A stretch of 64,000 nucleotides of DNA, from NCBI RefSeq assembly GCF_004769405.1, contig NZ_RQES01000012.1, positions 124,001-188,000 on the forward strand, written 5' to 3'. This document shows positions 39,699 through 49,900 of the stretch, piece after piece. Origin of the DNA: Leptospira selangorensis. GTDB taxonomy: Bacteria > Spirochaetota > Leptospiria > Leptospirales > Leptospiraceae. Within the stretch, counting starts at the first letter, position 1. Each line of letters opens with the position of its first letter. The position numbers and the translations under genes were made by a program. Below the pieces are notes generated by a model. The model was not told the origin of the DNA. It saw nothing but the letters and a program-made list of their open reading frames with translations, and made no database searches.

Positions 39699-40433
39699 AT
39701 GAAACTAAGAATGTGGATGATCTTAAGCTTATTACTTTCCATCGGTTCCTTGGTTTTAGTAAGCCAAGAGAATAAGGAGAAGGACGCAAGAGTTTCCTTC
39801 CTGATCGGAAAAGTGCAGCTACAAAAAGGCGGCAAGGGAAGTTGGAATATTTTAAAACTAGGAGATCTGGTTTCTGAAGGGGATATAGTTTCTACAGGAA
39901 ATGCTTCTAAAACCACACTACTCTATAAGGGTTCCGAGTTTAAAATCCTACCGAATACAAAACTGAAAATTTCAAGTCTGTATAATGAATCCAAAGATGG
40001 TAAGTTGGAAGTGCAGAGCGGATTTGCCTGGTTCCAACTTGTGAATCTAAAAGGTAAAAAATTCGAAGTAAGCACTCCCACTACCACTGCAGGGGTAAGA
40101 GGAACTGCATTCTCCGCATTCCATGATCATAAGACCAAGGATTCTTCCTTCTGTACTTGCGAAGGTAAGGTTTTGATGAATGGAACAGGAGATCCGAAAG
40201 ACGGTACCATGCAAGAAAAAGGAAATGGCGGTTATTATCCGGGCGGCGGAGAAGAGCCTAAAAGAAGTTCTTACGAAGGTATTATCGTAAAATTTAAATC
40301 TCTTCCTCCTTTCAAGGATCTAATGAAAAAGAATATTTCCTTAAAGAACTGTTTATCCTGCCATACACCTCAAGGCTGGACTCCGGAAGACTCCGTTCCA
40401 AGTGATGAGACTTACGGCGGAGGAAAAATGTAA
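39699..40433 (+). CDS. FecR-domain exported protein with C-terminal CxxCH
   Basis: This 244-residue protein has an N-terminal hydrophobic signal (MILSLLLSIGSLVLVS). A FecR-type domain spans about residues 30-150 (LGDLVSEGDIVSTGNASKTT, then the diagnostic STPTTTAGVRGTAFSA). FecR proteins normally transmit outer-membrane signals or bind extracytoplasmic polymers. An unusual feature is C218-L-S-C221-H222 near the C-terminus (NCLSCHTPQGW), the heme c attachment pattern. A further FCTCEG Cys pair occurs earlier. Start ATG is preceded by AAGGAG. It follows the barrel gene by 10 bp. Confidence 0.8.
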   Translation: MKLRMWMILSLLLSIGSLVLVSQENKEKDARVSFLIGKVQLQKGGKGSWNILKLGDLVSEGDIVSTGNASKTTLLYKGSEFKILPNTKLKISSLYNESKDGKLEVQSGFAWFQLVNLKGKKFEVSTPTTTAGVRGTAFSAFHDHKTKDSSFCTCEGKVLMNGTGDPKDGTMQEKGNGGYYPGGGEEPKRSSYEGIIVKFKSLPPFKDLMKKNISLKNCLSCHTPQGWTPEDSVPSDETYGGGKM

Positions 40434-40462
40434 ATCTTCTATAAAGATTTTGGAATGTATAA

Positions 40463-40491
40463 GAGGCTCGGGAAACCGAGCCTCTTTTTTT
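40463..40491 (+). terminator. Rho-independent terminator after the FecR gene
   Basis: GAGGCTCGG and CCGAGCCTC pair perfectly around a GAAA loop, followed by seven Ts on the plus strand. It ends the barrel/FecR transcript and lies between convergent genes. Confidence 0.92.
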
Positions 40492-40494
40492 ATC

Positions 40495-43400
40495 TTAAGG
40501 GCAGGCGATAGCATTTCCAGGATTAGAGGCAAACGCTCCCTGGAACTGAAGCCCTCCGAATAGATAAGGATATGCTTCCGAATTTGGAATAGGGATAGTA
40601 ACCAATCTCAATTTATCCGTAGTAGATTGCAGATTACATTTATTCCCGGAACTAACATTTGTGATCGCATCCAAGGTTAATGAACTAGGCAGAGGAACCT
40701 GTCTTAATACGTTATTTACCAAAGGAACGATCAATGAACGGATCAAAGGATCCACCACTTGGAAAATTCCCTTAGGATCCAAACCAAAAGGATTAAATGT
40801 AGGTCCTTCCAGAATGTCCATCGTATAAGACATGCTCGCTTCGTCCTTTCTGATCACAAGACTCATCGCGTTCAAATTATTATACTGAGGTTTTCCGGTA
40901 GGGTCCGGATTCACAAATGGAATAAAATTGAAGGAACCATCCCCCTTTAGGCTTACACGCACCGTGTTCAAAAGATAACGACAACTGTTTGCAGCATTAT
41001 CTGCGGCAGCTGCACTACAAGGCACAGAGCTTCCATTACCTACATCCGTTCCAGGAAGTCTTCTACCGTATATCCTTAATTCCAAATCGGTAAAGTTCAC
41101 TACCAGGGTAGGAAGAGAACTTGCGCCACCAAATTTGAACTCGCCATTCGGTGCATGGATAGCGTATACGTCAATGTCCACATCATCACTCGCACTTACA
41201 TTCGGAACAAATTTACTAGGATCGCCCGGTTTCAAACCTACCAAAGGCCTGCCTGGAGATAAGATATTTAGCAAGGTTCCCACCTTAACTAATTCTTGAG
41301 TCAATTCAAAGAGAGGATCGGAACCTGCATACTGTTTGATCTGATTTATAAATTGTTTATTGATCCTTAAATTTAAGGCGCCATTTTGCCAGAGACTATA
41401 AGCGGCCTGAGTAACAGTATCAGCATTCAAGGTAAGAAGTAATCCGGGATTGGCATTACTTCTGGAGAATGGATATGTTTTTGCCATAGCGGTCCCGGTC
41501 GGAATGGGACGAGTGCTCACAAAACCGGTGGCTAATTGATGCCCATGATAATTCGGGTCCGTGTTTGCAAGAGGAGTTTTGGCCACCAAAGATACACTTG
41601 CGGAAGTTAGTATTCCCTTATTAGTTCCGTCCGATTTTACAACCGCATCGTTTTGAGCCATCAACCTTAAGGACAAAGGAAAATTGTTCAAAGGTGCCGG
41701 CAAATAATCCGGCAAAGTCACATCCAAACCGGGATTATTCAAAGAAACTAATACTGCATTCATCGCCTCCACAGATACCCTCTCCACGATATCTCTCAAC
41801 ATGGACTGGGTAATATAAGGAGTTGCCTGTGGAACTGCGTTATTCGCTACACTTTCCGTAATAGGAGAGAGCCAAGAACCCAAAGTATCGGTAGCGGCCA
41901 GTAAATTTACACCTGCAACATTTAAGTTATTCACCCATTCAGATACATAAAAGTTCCCGTTGATCCCATCCGTAGGCGTATATGGAGTTTTGACCGCGAC
42001 AGCAATTTTCCCCGAGGAATCAAAACTTGCATTCGCCTTTGCTCTCGCCAAACGAGAAGTATAAGGTGAGTTCGGATTCAAAGTAGCTGTGGTAGAGAAT
42101 CCGTAAGTATCATCATTTCCTAATAAACAAGCAAGGCCGGTACAATCATGAGAATAACCGATCGTTGTGATATCTATCACGGATCTTTTACCGTTTAGAT
42201 CTACTCCCATTACACCGTCTGCTTGGACATAAATTGAGTCCGTAATATTCGTAGTATTATCCGGAGCTAAAGGAGGAACGACTACGTTATTAATGTACAC
42301 GTCCAACCACATAGGAAGATTTCCCAAGAAGCTTGCGGTAATATTGAATGCTCCCGTATTTCCTGCGATCCCACAATATCCATTTCCGAATTGGCCTGAC
42401 ATATCCCCATAGGTCTTTACGTAATTTACAGAGATCGGGAAATCGTTCGCGGTAATAGACCAGAAATCTATACATCTTCTGTCGGAAAAGTTACCGTTAC
42501 CGTCAGGGTCTCTAAGAGGAGTAACGTCCGTAGTTTTGGGAGATCCTGAAAAATCGTTAAATGTTTTATTTGTGATCTTAAAATCCGCATGAGCGAATCT
42601 TTGCAGAATATTAGAAAATAATTTTAAAGTCTGGGCTTCATCAAAGACTGCAGCGGAGGCATTAGAGATCAAAGCATATGGATTAGAGTTAACTTTCCCA
42701 TAATTGAATCCGAAAGACCTACGAAATGTTTTACCGTCAGCGGTAGAGATCAGGAATTCATAAGCATTCCCACCTTGGAAAGGTTTTAGTCCGACTTTTG
42801 CTCCGGAAAAAGTATTCAAGTTTAAGGAAGAAGCTAAAGGTACGGTCATGTCGCAAGGAGAAGCGGCACAAATTACATGTTCCGCAGTGGAACCCATATG
42901 TTTTAATTTGATACTTTGGATTTGATTCGGATTATAAGGATTGGTGAAACTCGCGTTCAGATTCATGGAAATCGTACCTGGAGTCGCATCCAAATAAGTC
43001 AGGTCCTTTTGGGAATTCGCGGGACCTACTCCCGTGCCATTTAAGGACATTGTAATATAGTAATCCGGCTCCGTAATAAAACTGACAGTATAAGGTTGAA
43101 GGTTTCCTCCTTCTAATCCTTTAGAGGCTGAAGTTAAAGTGAGTTTGTAAGTGGTATTTGCTTTTAATTCTCGATACGGATCGAATATCAATCTTCCCCC
43201 AGACTTCCAATAGAAGGTTCCTCCTTTTTCACTAGAAGGTCCAGGAAGAAGAGTTCCGTTATCTTCCGTAAAAACAAAGTCAGCCTTTACTGTGCTTGAA
43301 ACCATCGGTTCAGAGAATACGATCTCTAAACTTTTATAACGGTCTACCTGAGTGAGACTGGCTAAATTAAGAACGACCTGAGGCCCGGTGGCACCAAAAT

Positions 43401-43635
43401 CGACTGGTAAAGTGGTAGGAGTATCTGTTTCCGTATAATTAATATTATTAGAAGTTCCTGGAATAGAACCTCCATCATCGATAGGAATCCCTATGGAACT
43501 AAGAAAGGAATCGAGCATCCCTCCACCTTTTTCAGAATCTTTACATCCAAAAAATAAAAGGGGTACTGCCAGACAGGTTATAACAACCGTCCGTTTAATA
43601 AAAATTCTATCTCTTTCACCCAATCCGGTAACCAT
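40495..43635 (-). CDS. Large lipoprotein with Ig-like domain (paralog 1)
   Basis: This protein of about 1046 residues starts at an ATG with GGAG seven bases upstream. An earlier GTG is less likely. The N-terminal signal ends in a lipobox-like LLFFGC (lipid cysteine about residue 31). Residues about 90-190 form a bacterial Ig-like (SbsA/Big_5-type) domain (YKSLEIVFSEPM, then KSGGRLIFDPYRELKANTTY). The rest is unrecognised but closely matches the next gene along its length, including DVDIDVYAIHAPNGEFKFGG and the C-terminal YPYLFGGLQFQGAFASN. It is probably exposed in the periplasm or on the cell surface. Confidence 0.78.
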   Translation of the reverse strand: MVTGLGERDRIFIKRTVVITCLAVPLLFFGCKDSEKGGGMLDSFLSSIGIPIDDGGSIPGTSNNINYTETDTPTTLPVDFGATGPQVVLNLASLTQVDRYKSLEIVFSEPMVSSTVKADFVFTEDNGTLLPGPSSEKGGTFYWKSGGRLIFDPYRELKANTTYKLTLTSASKGLEGGNLQPYTVSFITEPDYYITMSLNGTGVGPANSQKDLTYLDATPGTISMNLNASFTNPYNPNQIQSIKLKHMGSTAEHVICAASPCDMTVPLASSLNLNTFSGAKVGLKPFQGGNAYEFLISTADGKTFRRSFGFNYGKVNSNPYALISNASAAVFDEAQTLKLFSNILQRFAHADFKITNKTFNDFSGSPKTTDVTPLRDPDGNGNFSDRRCIDFWSITANDFPISVNYVKTYGDMSGQFGNGYCGIAGNTGAFNITASFLGNLPMWLDVYINNVVVPPLAPDNTTNITDSIYVQADGVMGVDLNGKRSVIDITTIGYSHDCTGLACLLGNDDTYGFSTTATLNPNSPYTSRLARAKANASFDSSGKIAVAVKTPYTPTDGINGNFYVSEWVNNLNVAGVNLLAATDTLGSWLSPITESVANNAVPQATPYITQSMLRDIVERVSVEAMNAVLVSLNNPGLDVTLPDYLPAPLNNFPLSLRLMAQNDAVVKSDGTNKGILTSASVSLVAKTPLANTDPNYHGHQLATGFVSTRPIPTGTAMAKTYPFSRSNANPGLLLTLNADTVTQAAYSLWQNGALNLRINKQFINQIKQYAGSDPLFELTQELVKVGTLLNILSPGRPLVGLKPGDPSKFVPNVSASDDVDIDVYAIHAPNGEFKFGGASSLPTLVVNFTDLELRIYGRRLPGTDVGNGSSVPCSAAAADNAANSCRYLLNTVRVSLKGDGSFNFIPFVNPDPTGKPQYNNLNAMSLVIRKDEASMSYTMDILEGPTFNPFGLDPKGIFQVVDPLIRSLIVPLVNNVLRQVPLPSSLTLDAITNVSSGNKCNLQSTTDKLRLVTIPIPNSEAYPYLFGGLQFQGAFASNPGNAIACP

Positions 43636-43860
43636 CTTTTTTCTCCAGTCTTCAATCGCATGATTTCTTTCGAATTCGGCCGGAATTGGCACCCGTCAGT
43701 GCCTATCCAACCTCGAACAGGACCTTCTTCTTTCGAAAAATTGCCCCATCCTTAAGAGTTTATTTTCAATTTTGGAGAAAACTCTTGGTTCAGGATTTAT
43801 TCTATTTTTATAATATTATCTTTCTATACTTATCCCTCTTTACTTTCTACTCATATGTTA

Positions 43861-46800
43861 TTAAGGACATTGCACCACTGTTCCAGGATTTGTAGCAGCA
43901 GCTCCTTGGAACTGAAGCCCTCCAAATAAATACGGATAAGGTTCCGTATTCGGGATCGGGATAGTGATCAGCTTCAGTTTATCCGTAGTAGACTGAAGAT
44001 TACATACCGCTCCGGAAGAAAAGTTAGTGATCGCAGAAACGTTCAACGACTTAGGTAGAGGCACCTGACGTAATACGTTATTCACCAAAGGAATGATCAA
44101 TGAACGGATCAAAGGATCTACCACTTGGAAAATCCCCTTAGGATCTAAACCGAACGGATTCACCGAATTTCCTTCCAGAATATCCAGAGTATAAGCCATA
44201 CTGTTCTCATCTTTTTTGATCACAAGGCTCATAGCGTTCAAATTATTATACTGAGGTTTTCCGGTAGGATCCGGATTCACGAACGGAATAAAATTGAAAG
44301 ACCCATCCCCTTTGATACTTACACGCACTGTATTCAAAAGATAACGACAACTATTTGCAGCAGAATCAGCAGCTGCGGAAGAACAGGTTATCGAACTTGG
44401 GATAGGATATCCGATTTGAGTTCCGTTCGGCCTTCTTCCATAAATCCTTAATTCCAAATCCGTAAAGTTCACAACTAAAGCAGGAATAGAATTCGCTCCG
44501 CCAAACTTAAACTCTCCATTAGGAGCATGGATCGCATACACATCGATATCCACATCATCCGAAGATTTTACGCTTTGGATCAGCTTACTAGAATCAGTTG
44601 GATTCAAACCGACTAAAGTATTTCTACCCGGAGCCAAAATATTCAATAAGGTCCCTACTTTTACTAATTCTTGGGTCAACTGGAATAGAGGATCAGAACC
44701 TGCATAAGCAGTGATAGAATCTATAAAAGGTTTATTGATCCTTAAATTTAAGGCACCGTTTTGCCAGAGACTATAAGCAGCCTGAGTAACAGTGTCTGCA
44801 GTCAGAGTTAAAAGTAGCCCTGGGTTTGTAGAACTTTTAGAGAAAGGAAAAGTTTTAGTAAGCGCATCTCCAGTCGGAATAGGACGAGTGCTTATAAAAC
44901 CCGAAGCCAATTGGTGCCCGTGATAATTCGGGTCCGTATTTATAAGAGGAGTTTTAGCTACCAAGGCAACAGAAGCAGAGCCAACAAGTCCCTTGTTCGC
45001 CCCAGAGACTGTAGGAACCACATCTGTTTGGAATTTCAATTTTAAAGAAAGCGGAAAACTTTGTAAAGGTGCAGGAAGATAATCCGGCAATACCACATCC
45101 AAACCTGGATTCGCTAAAGAAGTCACAACTGCATTCAGCGCGTTAGGTGCAACCTTCTGGATAACGTCCTTTAACATAGATTGAGTAATCGCAGGTTTTA
45201 AAGCTGGGACCATATCGTTCGCGATGGAGGCAGTTACGGAAGATAGAAGGTCAGCCGCCCAAGAAGTAGAATCCACATAGTCTACCGAGTCTAAAGTCCC
45301 AGCATTATTCTTAACTCTTAAATGATCGGACCATTCTTTTGTATAAAAATTATCGGAAGTAGTGTTTGCAGGAAGAGCAGCTATGGTTAAAGGAGTTTTA
45401 ATTGCTATATTAAATTCTCCGTTTGAATCCACCAGAGTATTCGTATTTGCAACTGCAGCACGAGGATTTGCGGTCTCATTCAAATTCACTTCTGCGATAG
45501 TAGTGAAATAGAACTTACTGCCAGAACCAACAAGTCCGAGACCAATCGAATTCCTGTTTCTTGCAATGATTGCAAGATTAATAATCGCCTTACGGCCGTT
45601 AATGCTTACTTTCAGGTTATTATTTGCAGGAACACTTAAACCAGCTGTGATCGTAGGATCAGTCCCTGTCATAGCAGGAATATTGACCCCAGTGATGTAG
45701 ACGTCCATATCGAAATCTGAACAACCTAAGAAACATCCATTACCAACAAATGCTCCTGGATTTGCTCCAGATGCTCCACAATACCCATCTCCATTATCAG
45801 GATCTGTAGAATCACCAAAGCTGCGGATAAAATTGATCTCAGAATGATAATCTATACAATAGCTAGTTCTCTTTGCAGTACTCTTAGGATTATTCGAAAA
45901 ATCTGAAAAAGATTTATTAACGATCTTATAATCGTTTTTAGCAAATCTTTCTAAAATTTGGCCGAACAGTTTTAATGCCTGAGTCTCGTCAACGATCGTT
46001 GCTGCACCATTTGTGATCAAAGCATATGGACTAGTATTTACTTTTCCATAATTGAATCCGAATGATCTACGAAACACTTTACCATTTGTAGTAGTTACCT
46101 CAAAGATATAAGCGTTCCCACCTTGGAAAGGTTTTAGTCCTGCTTTAGCTCCTGAGAAAGTATTTAAATTCAAAGAAGAAGCAAGAGGAGCGGTCATATC
46201 GCAAGGAGGGGCCGCACAGATCACATGCTCTGCAGTAGAACTTAAATGTTTCAGTTTAATCGTCTGGATAGAATTCGCACCACTGATCGAAGAAGTAAAA
46301 CTCGCGTTCAAATTCATAGCGATCGTACCAGGAGCAGCATCCGTATAAGTTAAATCCTTAGAAGAGTTTGCAGGACCAACTGCTGTTCCGTTTAACGTAG
46401 CGCCGATCAAATAATCTGGCTCGGTAGTGAATTCTATCGTGTAAGGTTGAAGATCTCCGCCTTCTAAACCTTTAGAAGCGTTAGTCAAAGTAAGTTGGTA
46501 TTTAGTATTAGGTTTCAATTCTTTATAAGGATCGAAAATCAATCTTCCACCAGATTTCCAATAAAAAGATCCACCCTTCTCAACAGCAGGACCAGGTAAT
46601 AGGGTCCCTGATTTTTCTTTCAGAATAAAATCGCCGGCCACACTAGACTGTAACATAGGCTCAGAGAAAACGATTTCTAAACTTTTATAACGGTCCACTT
46701 GGTCAGTAGAAGACAAGTTCAATAATGCTTGGGGTCCTGTAGTTCCGAAATCCACAGGAAGAGCAGCTGGTTCATCCGTATCCTTATAAGGAGTTAAAGA

Positions 46801-46995
46801 CGCACTAGTAGGAAGGCTTCCTCCGGAATCGGTAGCAATACCTAGACTTGCAAAGATAGAGTCGGAAAGACTCGTTTGTTTTTCTCCACCGCATCCAATG
46901 GATACTAAGATTAAAGCGAAACCGATAAGTAAAAATCCCTTGAGTGTCTGCGTCTTCATTTGTGTCGGTAGTCCAGTTATATATCTATTTTTCAT
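43861..46995 (-). CDS. Large lipoprotein with Ig-like domain (paralog 2)
   Basis: This 1044-residue tandem paralog of the next downstream gene has the same domain order: lipoprotein signal with cysteine 35 (LILVSIGC), an Ig-like domain at about 105-210 (SLEIVFSEPMLQSSVAGDF), and a long shared C-terminal part. The ATG at 46995 overlaps the upstream gene stop as ATGA, suggesting coupling. An internal ATG (46959) would give a more usual signal peptide. Differences from paralog 1 concentrate in the middle (about residues 380-560), where the loops vary in length. Function is unknown. Confidence 0.78.
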   Translation of the reverse strand: MKNRYITGLPTQMKTQTLKGFLLIGFALILVSIGCGGEKQTSLSDSIFASLGIATDSGGSLPTSASLTPYKDTDEPAALPVDFGTTGPQALLNLSSTDQVDRYKSLEIVFSEPMLQSSVAGDFILKEKSGTLLPGPAVEKGGSFYWKSGGRLIFDPYKELKPNTKYQLTLTNASKGLEGGDLQPYTIEFTTEPDYLIGATLNGTAVGPANSSKDLTYTDAAPGTIAMNLNASFTSSISGANSIQTIKLKHLSSTAEHVICAAPPCDMTAPLASSLNLNTFSGAKAGLKPFQGGNAYIFEVTTTNGKVFRRSFGFNYGKVNTSPYALITNGAATIVDETQALKLFGQILERFAKNDYKIVNKSFSDFSNNPKSTAKRTSYCIDYHSEINFIRSFGDSTDPDNGDGYCGASGANPGAFVGNGCFLGCSDFDMDVYITGVNIPAMTGTDPTITAGLSVPANNNLKVSINGRKAIINLAIIARNRNSIGLGLVGSGSKFYFTTIAEVNLNETANPRAAVANTNTLVDSNGEFNIAIKTPLTIAALPANTTSDNFYTKEWSDHLRVKNNAGTLDSVDYVDSTSWAADLLSSVTASIANDMVPALKPAITQSMLKDVIQKVAPNALNAVVTSLANPGLDVVLPDYLPAPLQSFPLSLKLKFQTDVVPTVSGANKGLVGSASVALVAKTPLINTDPNYHGHQLASGFISTRPIPTGDALTKTFPFSKSSTNPGLLLTLTADTVTQAAYSLWQNGALNLRINKPFIDSITAYAGSDPLFQLTQELVKVGTLLNILAPGRNTLVGLNPTDSSKLIQSVKSSDDVDIDVYAIHAPNGEFKFGGANSIPALVVNFTDLELRIYGRRPNGTQIGYPIPSSITCSSAAADSAANSCRYLLNTVRVSIKGDGSFNFIPFVNPDPTGKPQYNNLNAMSLVIKKDENSMAYTLDILEGNSVNPFGLDPKGIFQVVDPLIRSLIIPLVNNVLRQVPLPKSLNVSAITNFSSGAVCNLQSTTDKLKLITIPIPNTEPYPYLFGGLQFQGAAATNPGTVVQCP

Positions 46996-49900
46996 CTTAG
47001 TGAGAATATCGCATTCATATCGTCCCAGTACGTCGACGTGGGCTGACCTTCATTCCAATTATCATAGAAGAAAGCATCGGATCCGGAGAAACGACGACCT
47101 CTTTCATAAATATCCCCGAACAATCCAATCAATGTTCCTGCAGAATACAGGAACGCCCTGTTATCCATAAGGGAAGTTTGGATCATATCGGATCTTAGAA
47201 GTACTTTGGTATTTTCGAATAGTTCTTCTACGGTGTATTGAGAAGACATGTTCGCATTTTTCTCCAAGAAACTGAAGAAGCTGCCCGGTTTACCCAATTG
47301 GTAACCTGTCGCGTATAAGTTCCTTCCGTAAGGAGCCATAGAATCCAAAACAGGAGGAAGACTTGTGGTCAAAATATCGGAAAGAGTATATGTTCTTGTG
47401 TCCAGAGCAGTATTACTCGGATCAGTATCATCTCCCACATAGAAGAGAGAAGAAATAAGATCCAAGGTATTTGTAATCTCACCAGCAGTGAGTTGGATAT
47501 CCAACAAGAGATCCAATAAGAAATCCAAAGATTTCACCAAAGACCAACCGGAAGACCTGGAAACGTAGTCACGGATTCTTCTGACCAGATCATCTACTTT
47601 TACCCAGGTAGGCGCATATAGATCGTTTCTAGGCCGATCATCGTATTTGTCGGCGATACGGAACACTAACCAATCAATTCCTTCATCGATTGCGAATTGG
47701 TTCGGACAATTGGTCTGGAAACTGGCCTCTCCACCACAATCTGACCAAAGTTTTGTCTGGCCTAGGATGCCGGAAAGACCATCCATCACTTTATTTCTAG
47801 CATCCGTTTTCGCAGGGTCCCCAAGATTTGTAGTGAACTTGATCAGCCCGGAAAGAATATCAGTTTTACTTAATAGATCCAATGGACCGTCTGTCATCCG
47901 GTTACGATCAGTGCTTGTCGGAGTGGAAGTTCCTTCTATCAAGACGCTTAATAAAGTTCTATAATTTTTAGAAGCTTTGTATTCTACAGGAGTGGCTTTC
48001 GGATTTCGTATGCCAGTATTAATCCCTACAGTTCTGATTTGAATGAAAGAAGGTCCATTAGCAGGAACTCCTGTGCCTTGGATCGGGCTTACATTTGAAT
48101 CATAAACTCCGTTAGGTCCATAGGTTTGGTCTGGACCAAAATAAACATAAGGACGAGAGAAAATCTCTGCAAGACCTGTAAATAATTTGTACGGGTTCTT
48201 TCCAGCAGCTCTATTTGCTGCAATTTTTGCGTCATCTCCCAGCGCTTTTGCCAAAGCCACAATGAACGGAGTCAGACGATTTCTTTTATTCCAGTTTGTG
48301 TTTACTTGAGAAGGAGGAGTGTCGGTAGTTCCCAAAAAACCAAGTTGTTTGATCACACCTGCATTTTGAGATATTACAGGTGGTATCATTCCATAGATTG
48401 TAGCTGGATCAGGGACCAAGAGAGGGAATAATGCGGAATAAACTGCGGTAACTTGGAAACCTTCGTTACCTGCCAAACCGTATCCCCAGCCTTCTACTAA
48501 GAAAACAGAATCGCCAGGTTCATTGGATATATCTTGGATATTTGTATCTTGAACAACCCAAGGTCCAGCTTGAGTGCTTGAATCAAAGGACTTAAGTGGA
48601 GTTCCTTTTTTCTGCCAAATCCCGTTGAAGTTTGTACAATCATCTTTTAACGGACCACAATTCGGACTAAGATTCATCATCCCCATTATCCCGTTACCGA
48701 TCGCGGTAATGAATAAAGCTTCTTGGTAAGTAACGGTCGCAGCTAATTTAGCTCTTACCGGAAGAACCGCTACGAATCTTTTTTCGTAGAGTAACCATTG
48801 TAGATTTTTATAAAATGCTTCTTCTGCACTTGCTACTAAAATTGGAGCGGGAGCTGTTTCAGTGATCGAATAGAATCCTTTGTTGGTCAATACGGCTGAA
48901 GCAGCAGTTTGATCCACCCCGCCTAGATAAATACGTCTTTCTCCGCCAGTTCCAGGATCGATTTGTGTATAGTATTTAGAGGTATTCCAACTAGGTTGGT
49001 ATTGTAAAGGATTCCCATTAGGAGCGATCGGTTGCCCTCCACCGTCAGTTTGGCTATAATAAGGACCATAACCTTCTAAAGTAACCTTAACGATCCAATC
49101 CAACATCCAAGGAACGGTCTTATTGTACAACTTATCGAATGTTGCCTCTGACGCAGAATCCGTAATTTGTTGTGTTTCCCCGCGAGAAACTGCTTCTAAA
49201 ATGGAAAGAACTCTCGTATTCAAACCTATTTTGTAAACCGAGCCGTCTCTAAAGACCTTTGAGCTAGTGCGGCTCAATTCAGTAATATTCTTAAAATTGA
49301 ATGGATTGGTGATGTCTGTCCCAATGATGGAACCCATGCTAAACATCGCATCACCTAAGGTCAGCTCCCCGCCTGTTGTGTATGGAGCTGAAGTCGTTAA
49401 AGCATTATGAGTTAACTGGGTCGGATCCCATCTGTAACCGTAATTATCCGCAAGTGTTAAAACAATAAATAGAGTTTCTAAAGAAGAAAGAGGACGGCTA
49501 TCCACATCTGTTTGGCGATTTTTTCCATCCCCATCTAATTGTAAAAGATCCTTAAAAGTTTGGCTCGATCCGGAAGAATTCCGCATAAAATCCAATAAAT
49601 ATGCATTCTTTGCAGTCTCTTTCAGAACGTTTACAGTTACATCTCCCTGAGCAAAAATTAAACCTTTGATTGTTACAAACAAATCCTGTAACATCGTTCT
49701 CAATTCAGCAGGCTTTAATGTGCCTCCCGGGTTATTATAAGCTGCATTCGTAGAATATTCGTTAGCGGTCGTCTCTGCAGGAGAAGTAGTATTTATAGTG
49801 AAAAAGTTCTCAGCGTTTATTATAAAATTCTTAAATGATGTCTGAGGAGTCATTTGATCCGCGAAACCCGCAGCTTTATACATCATCTCGCCGAAATCAT

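Noticed and set aside
40495..46995. Frameshift or pseudogene in one of the tandem lipoprotein copies
   Set aside because: Both copies are full length with intact starts, lipobox-like signals and matching C-termini.
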